From: Flectobacillus sp. BAB-3569
Lineage (GTDB): Bacteria > Bacteroidota > Bacteroidia > Cytophagales > Spirosomataceae
Assembly (NCBI RefSeq): GCF_002270355.1
Contig: NZ_NJFZ01000020.1
Coordinates: 310,039 to 374,038, forward strand
Length of the DNA stretch: 64,000 nt
Reading direction: 5' to 3'
The notes under the pieces are model-generated. The model saw nothing but the letters and a program-made list of their open reading frames with translations. It was not told the DNA's origin and made no database searches. The position numbers and the translations under genes are program-made. Positions 27,592 to 37,139 of this stretch are shown here, piece after piece (the stretch's first letter is position 1; every line of letters begins with the position of its first letter).

Positions 27592-29517
27592 CTAATTATC
27601 CGTCCTAAACGGCGAGGCTGGCAGTCCTTCTGCGTTGATTAAATTGGGATTTACGGGGTTATCTGCCCACGCATATCTGACAAATTTCGGATTCGAAATA
27701 CCATCAGCCCAAACAATTACTTTATTTCCTTCAATTTTTGATTTTGCCCATACAAATTTCTTATCTGCTCCTGCAATCGCTAAATCCCCAATAGGTTCTC
27801 CGTCTTTGGTTTTGAGTCCATTTCCTATATTCTCGAAAGTCAAGATTATTTGATTATCCTTGATTTCGGAAGAAAGCAAACTTGGACCTGAATGAATGAC
27901 ATTTTCATGATATGCCAATTTTAAGGCGGTTAAAGCAAGTCGTTCACCCACATCTTTCTTGTTATCTGGGTGAATATCATTCCATTCGCCGAGGTCGATG
28001 GCAACTGTCATAGCAGTATTCGGTACTGATAAGGCTTTGGCTTGTGATTCTCGCAAAACAGCCCAACTGCTTTCAGAAGGAAGATAATCATAATCCATAT
28101 ATCCAGGCAATTGTATGTACAAGAATGGCAATGTTGTATTATTCCATTTTTGTCGCCAATCCTTAATCAAAGCGGGTAATAATTGTGCATATTCTGCAGG
28201 TTTCCCAGCGTTGCTCTCGCCCTGATACCAACAAATTCCTTTGATAGCGTATGGAATAGCGTGTGCCACCATAGCATTATAGAGTGCAGTTGGCTGATTT
28301 TGAGCACTTATGGGAAAGACAGCATTGGGATTAAATTGTCTTTGAAATACTGCTCCAACTTTATATTGCCATGTTCCTTTCAAATCAACGGTATCTTTTT
28401 CTGAAAAAATACAGTATGGTTTATCTGGTACAAAACCACCTTTCCCGCCGTTGTTGGTCACTCGAACGACAAAGATGTTTTTGCCTGCTTTTAATATCTC
28501 AGGAGCAACGGCATATCTTCGTTGTGGATACATATAACCTGTTGAACCCACTTTTTTTCCATTGATATATAACTCATCAGCATCGACAATTCTTCCTAAA
28601 AAGACCTTGGCATTTTTACCAATCATCGAGGTAGGAATCTCAATTTCTTTTCTATACCAAACAATACCATCCAAGTTGCGAATACCTTGGTCTTCCCAAT
28701 ACCCTGGCACATTGATATTTTTCCAGTTCTTAGGTATATAATTCGTTTCATACCATTTACCAGTCATTCCTTCGTCACTTGGTTGCGGCAACGAGCGACT
28801 GTATTCCTGACTTTTACGATTGACTTCATTGATGCGGGCAGTATCCTTATTATTGTTTACCAGTTCTTTCATATTGGGTATTTCGGGCAAACCTTCTTCG
28901 CTAATCCAAGCTTCTATTGGAGTTCCGCCGACGCTAGCGTTGATAATACCAATTGGAATCTGGTATTTTTGATGAAGCTGTTTCGCAAAAAAATAGGCTA
29001 CTGCCGAAAAAGGTCTTACCTCCTCACCCAAGGCTTTTTTCCATTGTCCAACAGGAATATCTTCTTGTGCTGAAACGAGATTGGTTAGAGTAGGTACCCA
29101 AAATTGTCTAATCTGAGGAAAATTAGCCTCCGCAATTTCTTTGGCATAAGTCACATCATGGATATTGAGCTGATGTACCATGTTACTTTGACCGCTACAA
29201 AACCATACATCTCCAATCAAAATATCGTTGATTGTAATTTTGTTTTTTGTATCGCTCACCTCCATTTGATACGGACCTCCCGCCTCAAAAGCTGGTAAAG
29301 TCAATTGCCAACGACCAGATTTCGAAGCAATGGTTTTATAGGTTTTATTTTGAAACTTTACCTGAATTTTTGAACCTTCATTGTCCCAACCCCAAATTTT
29401 CAGAGCAGTTTGTCTTTGCAGAATCATGCCATCACTCACCAATTTGGGCAAACGCAATTGTGCATGAAGAGTAAAAGCAAAAACACAAAATGTGATCAGT
29501 AAAAAATACTTTTTCAT
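27592..29517 (-). CDS. Exported SGNH sialate O-acetylesterase-like carbohydrate esterase
   Basis: 641 residues with a signal peptide (to about HAQ20). The catalytic Ser is in VWFCSGQSNMV (near 110), and a conserved GICWYQGESNAG block lies near 420. A beta-sandwich inserted at about 235-375 (NVPGYWEDQGIRNLDGIVWYRKEI) resembles the sugar-binding domain of GH2 enzymes. The family includes sialate O-acetylesterases and many acetylxylan-type esterases. As the last gene of the GH115-GPH-GH43 operon, a role in removing acetyl groups from xylan oligosaccharides is more likely than from sialic acid. The start follows directly after a GAGACG repeat. Confidence 0.85.
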   Translation of the reverse strand: MKKYFLLITFCVFAFTLHAQLRLPKLVSDGMILQRQTALKIWGWDNEGSKIQVKFQNKTYKTIASKSGRWQLTLPAFEAGGPYQMEVSDTKNKITINDILIGDVWFCSGQSNMVHQLNIHDVTYAKEIAEANFPQIRQFWVPTLTNLVSAQEDIPVGQWKKALGEEVRPFSAVAYFFAKQLHQKYQIPIGIINASVGGTPIEAWISEEGLPEIPNMKELVNNNKDTARINEVNRKSQEYSRSLPQPSDEGMTGKWYETNYIPKNWKNINVPGYWEDQGIRNLDGIVWYRKEIEIPTSMIGKNAKVFLGRIVDADELYINGKKVGSTGYMYPQRRYAVAPEILKAGKNIFVVRVTNNGGKGGFVPDKPYCIFSEKDTVDLKGTWQYKVGAVFQRQFNPNAVFPISAQNQPTALYNAMVAHAIPYAIKGICWYQGESNAGKPAEYAQLLPALIKDWRQKWNNTTLPFLYIQLPGYMDYDYLPSESSWAVLRESQAKALSVPNTAMTVAIDLGEWNDIHPDNKKDVGERLALTALKLAYHENVIHSGPSLLSSEIKDNQIILTFENIGNGLKTKDGEPIGDLAIAGADKKFVWAKSKIEGNKVIVWADGISNPKFVRYAWADNPVNPNLINAEGLPASPFRTDN

Positions 29518-29532
29518 AGTAAATAAAGCGAT

Positions 29533-29555
29533 AGAGACGCCGAATAGACGTCTCT
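29533..29555. repeat. GAGACG palindrome (copy F3)
   Basis: AGAGACG (29533-29539) and CGTCTCT (29549-29555) form a 7-bp stem between the esterase start and the GH43 stop, related to copy F1 at 27458. Confidence 0.55.
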
Positions 29556-29561
29556 GGTAAG

Positions 29562-30581
29562 TTAAATATGATACGGTTCTATCAATTGAATCAATCCATT
29601 TTCATCATAATGAATCTCCGTCATTTTGATACTTCGCAAGTGCGTTACGCCTTTTGACAAGGTAGAATCATGATAGAATAAATACCATTTACCCTCGTAT
29701 TCGCAAATAGAATGGTGTGTTGTCCAACCAATTACAGGGTTCATGATTCGTCCTGCGTAGGTAAACGGTCCATAGGGGTTATCGCCAATGCCATAACACA
29801 AGAAATGTGTGTCTCCTGTCGAGTAAGAGAAATAGTATTTTCCTTGATATTTGTGTACCCAACTGGCTTCAAAAAATCTGCGATCGTTGTCACCTGCTAA
29901 CAGCTTTTCACCGTTTTCGTCCAAGATAAAAATCTCTTGAACTTCTTCTGCAAACTCCAGCATATCGTCGGTCAATTTGGCCACTCTTGGTCCTAAGGCA
30001 ATTTCATTTGCCGTAGGTTCAAGGTTTTCTGCGTTAAATGTATTGTTGCGATAAGACTGTAATTGTCCACCCCAAATGCCCCCAAAATACATATATGCCG
30101 AACCATCTTCATCTACAAAAACAGCAGGGTCTATCGAGTAACTATTTTTGATAGGCTCAGGTTGTGCCACAAACGGGCCAACAGGCGAGTCGCTTACGGC
30201 AACACCAATCTGGAAAATTTCATCCTGATTTTTGGCAGGAAAATACAAATAATACTTTCCGTCTTTCTCCGCTGCATCAGGTGCCCACATTTGTTTTTTA
30301 GCCCAAGGAACATCATTTAAGTGCAAAGCCACACCATTGTCTACGGCTTCCGCGTCGGGATTTTCTAGCGAAATGACATGGTAATCTTCCATGGCAAAAT
30401 GACTTCCTAAATCGTCAAAAGGAATACCTGCCTCGATGTCATGTGAAGGATAAATATAAATTTTACCGTTGAACACATGTGCTGATGGGTCAGCAGTGTA
30501 AATATGTTTTACTAAAGGTTGTGAGATTGCTTTTGAATCTATCGTATCAAAATCGATATGGTCTATTGGTTTTTCTGGCAT
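29562..30581 (-). CDS. Cytoplasmic GH43 beta-xylosidase / arabinofuranosidase
   Basis: 339 residues and no signal peptide, unlike the two other GH43 genes here. The base Asp31 lies in HIYTADPSAHVFNGKIYIYPS. SYSIDPAVFVDEDGSAYMYFGG carries the pKa-modulating Asp (near 150), and the acid Glu is in RRFFEASWVHKYQGKYYF (near 236). It has only the propeller and no C-terminal sandwich. It probably cleaves xylosyl or arabinosyl oligosaccharides that enter through the GPH symporter encoded upstream. It lies between the MITE-like element (30621-30866) and the esterase gene. Confidence 0.9.
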   Translation of the reverse strand: MPEKPIDHIDFDTIDSKAISQPLVKHIYTADPSAHVFNGKIYIYPSHDIEAGIPFDDLGSHFAMEDYHVISLENPDAEAVDNGVALHLNDVPWAKKQMWAPDAAEKDGKYYLYFPAKNQDEIFQIGVAVSDSPVGPFVAQPEPIKNSYSIDPAVFVDEDGSAYMYFGGIWGGQLQSYRNNTFNAENLEPTANEIALGPRVAKLTDDMLEFAEEVQEIFILDENGEKLLAGDNDRRFFEASWVHKYQGKYYFSYSTGDTHFLCYGIGDNPYGPFTYAGRIMNPVIGWTTHHSICEYEGKWYLFYHDSTLSKGVTHLRSIKMTEIHYDENGLIQLIEPYHI

Positions 30582-30620
30582 GGTAATAGTTTTTTAATAG
30601 AATAGTGTTTGCTTTGATTT

Positions 30621-30866
30621 ACTAGTTCAAGACTTAGTCTTGGACTCATTTTCTTAGCAGTTTGAAACTGTTTTTTATAAAATTCAGTCAAAAAGTCTAA
30701 ACAACCGAATCACATTTTCTAGTTTTGTCAAGTAATTAAAGCTTACTTACTGATTACTGGACAAAACAAAAAAGAAGCTTTCACATGTTATCATCTCGTC
30801 AGTCAATTTTAAAAAACAGTTTTAAACTGTTCAAACAGTAAGTCCAAGACTAAGTCTTGAACTAGT
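30621..30866. mobile_element. MITE-like element B1 with 26-bp perfect terminal inverted repeats
   Basis: The terminal repeats at 30621-30646 and 30841-30866 are exact reverse complements; each also contains the near-palindrome CAAGACTTAGTCTTG. Imperfect complementarity continues inward through CAGTTTGAAACTG and AACAGTTTTAAACTGTT. The 246-bp element fills the 326-bp gap between the GPH and GH43 genes and has no ORF. A short relative (B2) lies at 32500-32580. Confidence 0.75.
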
Positions 30867-30907
30867 AATAGTAAATTCAGTTTTGCCCAGTAGTTAGGCA
30901 CTTTTAT

Positions 30908-32373
30908 CTATTTTCTTCTCTCTTTTAAATCTGCTTCGATGGTTAATTCCATTTTTTTATCAATCATATATCCCAATAGCAAGGTTGCTCCCGCAATAAA
31001 TAATCCCCCTGGAATCACACTCACAAGCAATTTTATTCCATTAATCGCACTTTCTGTTTGTTGTAAAGCATCAGCATCATAGCCAAAAATGCTCAGCATC
31101 CAAGTCGAGATAGCTCCACCTACACTTAAGCCGACCTTCAACCCAAAAATCATGGCCGAGAAAATAATGGCTGTAGCACGACGATTGTTTTTCCATTCAC
31201 TATAATCGGCTACATCGGCAATCATTGCCCACAACAAAGGAATGGTTACGCCATACAATAAGCCATGTAAAGTTTGAATCACAAAAACCGCAGTTACTGA
31301 TTCGTTTGAGATTACGTAAATTGACAATAGACAGAGTGCCGAAAGGCATAAAAATGAGGCAAAAATATTACGTTTACCAAATTTATCAGCTAATGGTTTT
31401 GAGAAGAAAATACCCACAATCATCGCAATCGTACTTGAGGCATTGATAATGCTCGAAGTAGCATAAGGTGCGCTATTTGATTGACTAAATTCAGAGAAGG
31501 CTTCTGCGCCAAAAATTTCACTCAATTGTTTAATCCACGAGGGAAAGCCTACATTTTCTAAAAATGCAACCTGACTATTTTCCGTTAAATAATATCTGAA
31601 GAAATAGATATTCATTCCGCCTTTCAATGCTAAAGTTATGAATACCAATACGGTAAGTACCAACATGATAATCCAAGGACGGTTGTTGAGTAAATCTTTT
31701 AAGTCTTCGGCAATTGGTGTTTTTTGAGTTACAGCAGGTACGATTCTCTCTCTCGTCGTAAAAAATGTTACTAAAAAACAAAGCACTCCTGTAATAGCGA
31801 AAATCAACATTACTTTTTCAAAGCCTACCGCTTTGTCACCATGCCCAACCGCAATAGCAGCGGGAAGCAAAATTACTTGAATGATAAATTGTGCTAACAT
31901 TACCGCCACAAAACGATACGAAGAAAGGCTATTTCGCTCCTTCATATCTCCAGTCATTACACCACTCAAAGCAGAATAGGGCAAATTGTTAGCGGAGTAA
32001 ATAACCACCAAAAAATATAGGTAATTAACGCATACAAAAACTTCCCTGAATCGCCTAAATCGGGGGTAGAGAATGCTAACAATGCCATTACACCAAAAGG
32101 AATAGCAGTCCATAACACCCATGGGCGAAATTTTCCCCAACGAGTAACAGTACGGTCAGCAATAGCGCCCATCGCCAAATTGAAGATTGCGCCAACGATA
32201 CCTCCCGTTAGCATCACCAAACTTGCTTTGGAAGCAGGTATTTTATAAATATCTGTATAAAAAAAGGCCAAAAATGCCATTAAGGTTTGAAAAATCAAAT
32301 TGGCGGCTAAGTCTCCAAGACTGTATCCAATTTTTTCTAGAACAGATAGTTTTTCAGATGGTTGTTGGTTCAT
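30908..32373 (-). pseudogene. GPH-family sugar:cation symporter, split by one-base frameshift
   Basis: The front part (32373 to about 32010; MNQQPSEKLSVLEKIGYSLGD, FFYTDIYKIPASKASLVML) and rear part (from about 32015 to 30908) are in different frames. They join at an A6 run on the plus strand, 32010-32015 (T6 in the message). Adding one T gives TYIFLVVIYSANNLPYSALS, the exact conserved helix of the glycoside-pentoside-hexuronide family, and a normal 488-residue, 12-helix protein. GPH proteins import xylosides, glucuronides or melibiose with Na+ or H+. The partner genes GH115 and GH43 suggest xylo-oligosaccharides. The break is more probably a homopolymer sequencing error than true decay. Confidence 0.85.
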
Positions 32374-32499
32374 AGTTAAATATGTTTGTTTTTCAGGAAA
32401 TTAAATTGAAGCACAGAGGCACAGAGTGAAATTTATTTCTTGTTGAGTTGGTTCATTTTAATCATCTAATTTTCAATAGATTAAAATTATGTTATATCT

Positions 32500-32580
32500 A
32501 TTCGAGACTTTGTCTCGGACTGGAGTTTGCTTCAGTTTTTAAATTGTTTTAAAACCTAGCTCAAGACTAAGTCTTGAACT
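32500..32580. repeat. Short inverted-repeat element B2, related to B1
   Basis: ATTCGAGACTTTGTCTCG at 32500 and CAAGACTAAGTCTTGAACT ending at 32580 are imperfect inverted copies and resemble the ends of B1. They enclose TTCAGTTTTTAAATTGTTTTAAA. It lies between the GH115 and GPH genes. Confidence 0.65.
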
Positions 32581-32596
32581 GGGAAAGTATTGACAA

Positions 32597-35083
32597 TCAA
32601 TTTCCTAAATAAGTCTTTGGTGTGTTTCCAAAGTCTAGGGTGATTTTTTGCAAAACTACGCCTGAGCTAATCATCCAATATTTGATGGTATGTTTGCCTG
32701 CTTTTGCAATCGTGTGCTTGGTGGTTTTGATATTGATATTTTCGGCAGCCCACTGATTCCAAATTCCTCTATCGCTGGTTTTATCTTCTTTGTTAAGACT
32801 CACAATTTGTGGTGTTTCATCGTCTATAGAAATCGCATATTGCAGCCCTTCTGGCGTTGCATGGAAATTTAATGTTGGTGAGAAATAAGCCTTTACAGTT
32901 ACCTCTACGGCTTCTGTAGTTTCTATCTCATATTCTACATGTGGAGAAGTTGCACTCACATTTTGCGATTTGGCTGTCACTGGAAAGGTTGTAATGGCCG
33001 AACCTGTACGCCCATGATCAGGCAAAACTTTCCAAGTAATCTCTTTTGTATGAATCAATTTTGTATAATGATCTGCCTCTATTGCAATTCCTTTATTTGC
33101 CTTCACATTATTCTCTAAAGGTTTTTCTGGCAAAGCCTCAGAGGGATTGAGGTATTTAACTTCTGGGATTTTTTGTTTTTCAGGCTGTTGCCAATACGTA
33201 TAGCCAATATGGGTTTGACTCATCAAATGATTCCATTTACCCTGATTCAATTGATGATATTCGTTGGTAATCAATGAATCTTTGGCAAACAATTCTTTTA
33301 CCTTATCGGCATATTGATTTGCTTTAATGGATTTTTCTGAAAAAGCTTTTTTATTTAATGCCACCTGAAAATACATTTCATAAAGGTTTGCACAAGCTTT
33401 AATCGGGTGCAAAACCAATTGAAAATAAGCATCTTGATACGACTGAGGGAGTTTACTTTTCACCACCTCCGCACGAGACAATAAGTGTTGGTATTCTTGA
33501 TTGACTTCCGCCCATTCGCCAGTCTCCAAAGAGAATGTCTTGTCGTCCAATAATTCTGGTTTGCGACGAGCATTATACTTGGTATATAACCTCAAAAGTT
33601 GGGCAATTTCTTGGGCATTTTCCTGACCAAACTGTTGAGTAGCCCAGTTTTTGGCATATTTAGACAAATCATTTTCCTGTATTTTTTCAGGATTCCAAGC
33701 GTAGTCTAAAAAGAAAGAAATAGGATATTCCATTGGCTTGAGGTCGCCAACATTCACAATCCAGATATTTTTGGCTTGATGTTCCCAAGCCAAATGCATC
33801 TGCTCCCAAATACGTGGAATAGCATTGGTATTCAGCCATTTGTAATTACGAGGCCCGCCCACATAATCAAAGTGATAATAGATGCCATAGCCGCCTTTTC
33901 TGGGTGCATCGGTTAGTTTTGGTAGTTTTCGCAAATTTCCCCAGTTATCATCACAAAATAGCAAGGTCACATCATCAGGAACTCGCATACCTTTGTCATA
34001 ATACTCCTGAACTTCTTTATAAATCGCCCAAAGCTGCGGGGTTTCCTCCGCTGGTTTACCAGTAGCATCGGCAATGATACTGCGCTGGTCTGCCACGATT
34101 TTTTCCAACAAAGCCGTAGCAGTTTCTCTCGACATCGGTTCGTCGCCATCACCACGCATACCTATACTTACAATTTTCTCGTTCCATGCACGTTTCATCC
34201 CATCTTTCCAAAATGTTCTTAATTTCTCTGCATTCGCTTCATAATTCCATGGTCCTGAGCCAAATCTACGCCATTCATCGTGCGCACGCATCAATGGCTC
34301 GTGGTGTGAAGTTCCAATTACAATACCATATTTATCTGCCGTTTTGATATTTAAAGAGTCATCAGCATAAAAAGCATTTCCCCACATAGCAGTCCAGATA
34401 TAGTTGGCTTTCAAACGGAGTAAAAGTTCGAATACTTTTTCATAAAAACGATGATTAAATCCTCCAAATTTTTCTTTTGTCCAGCCAGAAAGTGCAGGAG
34501 CTTCATCGTTTAAGAAAATACCTCTATATTTTACCTTTGGGGCATCTGTTTGGATAAATTTTGTATTAAAATACAGTTCTTTTTGCTTCAGTACTGGTAC
34601 ATCTGCCCACCAATTCCAAGGAGAAATACCCATTTGTTTCGATAATTCAAAAACGGCATAAGCCACGCCACGGCGGTCGTTTCCTGCCAATACCAGCGCG
34701 TTTGCTATTCCTTTTTGTGGGTCTTGTATAGTCTGAACCAAATTTCCCTCCCATTGATGGGCAGTAGAATTAGGCTTAAGTAACTTTTTGGCAATAATTG
34801 TTTTTAGAAAAGTAGAATTTTCAAAAGTACCAATAACGATAGCGTTAGTCTTGATAGTTTTAAATTCAGAAACGATTTCAAGTTTTTTTCCTGTAACAGC
34901 CTCTATATCTTTTTGTAACAAAGAAGCCGAGGTTTTTACTAATTCTGTCTCTGAGTCATCTACATAGATAACCGACTTTGTAAGCGGAAAACCTGATTTT
35001 GGCACAAACATATTTTGCGCAAAACTTTGCTTGGTAAAAACACACAAACTTATGCCCAAAAGCCATTTAACGATATTTGACAT
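32597..35083 (-). CDS. GH115 xylan alpha-1,2-glucuronidase
   Basis: 828 residues from the ATG at 35083 (signal peptide MSNIVKWLLGISLCVFTKQSFA); a TTG reading 7 codons earlier adds nothing. The conserved GH115 blocks are PKVKYRGIFLNDEAPALSGW and LLLRLKANYIWTAMWGNAFY, with KPMEYPISFFLDYAWNPEK further on. The C-terminal domain from about 650 is all beta. GH115 removes (4-O-methyl)glucuronic acid from glucuronoxylan, including internal residues. It opens the operon GH115-GPH-GH43-esterase. The leader carries a promoter 329 nt upstream flanked by LacI-type half-sites, and the third LacI is divergent from it. Confidence 0.95.
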   Translation of the reverse strand: MSNIVKWLLGISLCVFTKQSFAQNMFVPKSGFPLTKSVIYVDDSETELVKTSASLLQKDIEAVTGKKLEIVSEFKTIKTNAIVIGTFENSTFLKTIIAKKLLKPNSTAHQWEGNLVQTIQDPQKGIANALVLAGNDRRGVAYAVFELSKQMGISPWNWWADVPVLKQKELYFNTKFIQTDAPKVKYRGIFLNDEAPALSGWTKEKFGGFNHRFYEKVFELLLRLKANYIWTAMWGNAFYADDSLNIKTADKYGIVIGTSHHEPLMRAHDEWRRFGSGPWNYEANAEKLRTFWKDGMKRAWNEKIVSIGMRGDGDEPMSRETATALLEKIVADQRSIIADATGKPAEETPQLWAIYKEVQEYYDKGMRVPDDVTLLFCDDNWGNLRKLPKLTDAPRKGGYGIYYHFDYVGGPRNYKWLNTNAIPRIWEQMHLAWEHQAKNIWIVNVGDLKPMEYPISFFLDYAWNPEKIQENDLSKYAKNWATQQFGQENAQEIAQLLRLYTKYNARRKPELLDDKTFSLETGEWAEVNQEYQHLLSRAEVVKSKLPQSYQDAYFQLVLHPIKACANLYEMYFQVALNKKAFSEKSIKANQYADKVKELFAKDSLITNEYHQLNQGKWNHLMSQTHIGYTYWQQPEKQKIPEVKYLNPSEALPEKPLENNVKANKGIAIEADHYTKLIHTKEITWKVLPDHGRTGSAITTFPVTAKSQNVSATSPHVEYEIETTEAVEVTVKAYFSPTLNFHATPEGLQYAISIDDETPQIVSLNKEDKTSDRGIWNQWAAENINIKTTKHTIAKAGKHTIKYWMISSGVVLQKITLDFGNTPKTYLGN

Positions 35084-35093
35084 AATAATTGAT

Positions 35094-35321
35094 TTAAAAT
35101 TCAATGACTTTTAGGATTACAGATTCCGTCGACTTGCGGTCGGTCACCTCCGGACGAGGATCATCGCAAATGCAATCATCGGACGTTTCGAATCTTTGAA
35201 AACGCCAATCTTTATTGTTATCATATCGCTCAGTGGTTCGAGCAAATGATAGAATAGAAGGCGGCAAACTCAATAGTATGGAGCAAGAGATAGCTCGCAA
35301 CCAGCATCTTTTCAAAGTCAT
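35094..35321 (-). pseudogene. Small exported ORF upstream of GH115, possible remnant of a larger enzyme gene
   Basis: 75 codons from ATG 35321 (a TTG at 35342 adds seven). MTLKRCWLRAISCSILLSLP is signal-like and is followed by RTTERYDNNKDWRFQRFETSDD. The form 'signal peptide, ERxxNxxWxF' resembles the start of GH2 beta-galactosidases, after which homology would stop; the rest (DPRPEVTDRKSTES) is nondescript and higher in GC. It lies immediately downstream of the promoter at 35412 and ends 10 nt before the GH115 start codon. I read it as the stump of a deleted exported enzyme that now acts as leader ORF. Recognition is weak. Confidence 0.35.
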
Positions 35322-35405
35322 AAATCTAAGTTTAGAAAACAATTTTCGATAGATTTTGTGAACGCTATTGATAAAAGTCTAAATTTCAATATGGTACAAA
35401 ACCAA

Positions 35406-35449
35406 CGATTGCAAAATTAAATAAAAACCATAAAAATACAACCGATTGC
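35406..35449 (-). promoter_or_regulatory. GH115-operon promoter flanked by LacI-type half-sites
   Basis: On the minus strand TTG (35441-35439), a 19-nt spacer and TAATTTTG (35419-35412) fit the Bacteroidota consensus. CGATTGC is present at 35443-35449, directly before the -33, and at 35406-35412, at the end of the -7. Its reverse complement GCAATCG lies at 35635-35641. The half-site resembles GCAAACG in the palindrome at 35817, so LacI(3) probably binds here. Confidence 0.6.
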
Positions 35450-35816
35450 ATAAATTTTTAAATTTTAACAATAGCTTGATTTTTCAGTAAAAAAGTATGA
35501 AAATTGAGAATTATTAAAAGAATACTACTATTTATTCCTACAAAAACCAAATTGCAAGTGATTTTAATTTGTACTATTCTAATACAATAATATAGATATA
35601 TTCGGTAAAACTCCTCAAGAATCAAATAACTAATGCAATCGGATACATTTTTACATACAACTTTAGGTACACCATTTCAATAAACACATAATCACCTAAA
35701 CAACAAATACTTAAGTTAAAATATTAGTTTTAAAAATTAAATACCTTTTCTCAAAATCGGGTAGAATGACCTATCCTGAGTCTTCCTTAAACAAAAGATT
35801 TTTTTTAGTATTTTTA

Positions 35817-35830
35817 CGCAAACGTTTGCG
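35817..35830. promoter_or_regulatory. Perfect LacI-family operator at the LacI(3) start codon
   Basis: CGCAAACGTTTGCG is a 14-bp perfect palindrome with central CG, close to the PurR/GalR-type consensus. It ends 2 bp before the ATG of the regulator, where bound repressor would block transcription and the ribosome site. Autoregulation is the natural reading. Confidence 0.75.
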
Positions 35831-35832
35831 AT

Positions 35833-36867
35833 ATGAAGAACACAAAGAAAGAAACAACCATATACGATATTGCCCAAAAATTGAACATTTCGTCGGCGAC
35901 GGTGAGTCGTGGATTACAAGATCATCCTGCTATTAAAAAGGAGACCAGAAAGAAGATTTTGGAGACAGCCATCGAATTGGGATACCGCAGAAATATTATT
36001 GCTAGTAATCTTCGCAGACAAAAAACCAATACGATTGGAGTAATTGTACACGAATTGAATAGCAACTTCATTACCTCAGTTCTGGCAGGGATTGAAAAAA
36101 TTACAACTGAAGCAGGCTATGATTTGATTATTGCACACTCGTATGAGAGCTATGAAAAAGAAGTTGCCAACGCCACGAATCTTTTTCACAAACGAGTAGA
36201 CGGATTAATTGCCTCCTTGGCATTAAATACAACCAACCTCAACCATTACAAACAATATCACGACAAGCATATTCCTGTTATCTTTTTTGACCGTGTCGAA
36301 GAGCGTTCGGACAGTGCCAAAGTGATTATCGATAATTATAAATGTGGTTATCAAGCAACCAAACACCTGATAGAACAAGGTTGTATTAATATTGTCTTAG
36401 TCACCGCCAGCTTATCCCGCAACGTCTACCAACAACGTTATAAAGGCTACCGAGATGCACTAGAAGAAGAAGGTTTGACCTTCAACGACAGCAATGTTTT
36501 AATTAAAGATTTGAGCGAACAGTGTGGCGTAGAGGCTGCTGAGTATATTTTACAAATGAATCCACGCCCCGATGGAGCATTTATTACGAATGATTTTTCA
36601 GCAGCGGTTTGTATGAAAACGCTAAAAGAAAATGGCATAAACATTCCTGAAGACATTGCGATAGTTGGCTTTAATAATGATGCTATTGGCAAAATCATTG
36701 AACCACAACTTACCACGATAGATTACCCCGGAATAGATATGGGCGAAATTGCAGCCAAAAGTTTGATTGAACAATTGGCTGGAGATACAAAAGTTAACCC
36801 TATCAGTACCTTAGTCGTTCGTTCAGAATTAATTGTGAGAGGTTCATCTCTGAAAGAAAAGAAGTAA
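35833..36867 (+). CDS. LacI family transcriptional regulator (3)
   Basis: 344 residues. The helix-turn-helix TTIYDIAQKLNISSATVSRG is followed by hinge GYRRNIIASNLRRQKTNTIG and a periplasmic-binding-like domain (FDRVEERSDSAKVIIDNYKC; IVGFNNDAIGKIIEPQLTTI). A perfect operator palindrome sits against its start codon, and similar half-sites frame the promoter of the divergent GH115 operon. It is therefore a good candidate for control of glucuronoxylan use. A bidirectional terminator separates it from DsbD downstream. Confidence 0.93.
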   Translation: MKNTKKETTIYDIAQKLNISSATVSRGLQDHPAIKKETRKKILETAIELGYRRNIIASNLRRQKTNTIGVIVHELNSNFITSVLAGIEKITTEAGYDLIIAHSYESYEKEVANATNLFHKRVDGLIASLALNTTNLNHYKQYHDKHIPVIFFDRVEERSDSAKVIIDNYKCGYQATKHLIEQGCINIVLVTASLSRNVYQQRYKGYRDALEEEGLTFNDSNVLIKDLSEQCGVEAAEYILQMNPRPDGAFITNDFSAAVCMKTLKENGINIPEDIAIVGFNNDAIGKIIEPQLTTIDYPGIDMGEIAAKSLIEQLAGDTKVNPISTLVVRSELIVRGSSLKEKK

Positions 36868-36951
36868 TTAACAAATCAATTCTTGACTAACGATATTTCT
36901 TGTACCGCCATAGTCACTAGATAGCACCCAGAGATTTTTATTTAATGCAAA

Positions 36952-36985
36952 AAAAAGCTACACTATATTACAGCAGTAGCTTTTT
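36952..36985. terminator. Bidirectional Rho-independent terminator
   Basis: AAAAAGCTAC (36952-36961) pairs with GTAGCTTTTT (36976-36985) around a 14-nt loop. T-runs follow on both strands. It lies between the convergent LacI(3) and DsbD genes. Confidence 0.75.
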
Positions 36986-37139
36986 GCTTCATCTAACTTA
37001 ACTAAATTATATCTTTTGCTGGTTATAAAACCAACCATAAACTACTACTTTATAACAAGAGAAAGCATTACAAAACTGGGCAGATGAACAAATAAAACTT
37101 TTGCCAATCGCCTTTGCTTATTCCCGACTACCTTCCTTC

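Noticed and set aside
27458-30866. CRISPR array from repeated palindromes
   Set aside because: The palindromes differ, are far apart and are not separated by unique spacers of constant length; no cas genes are present.
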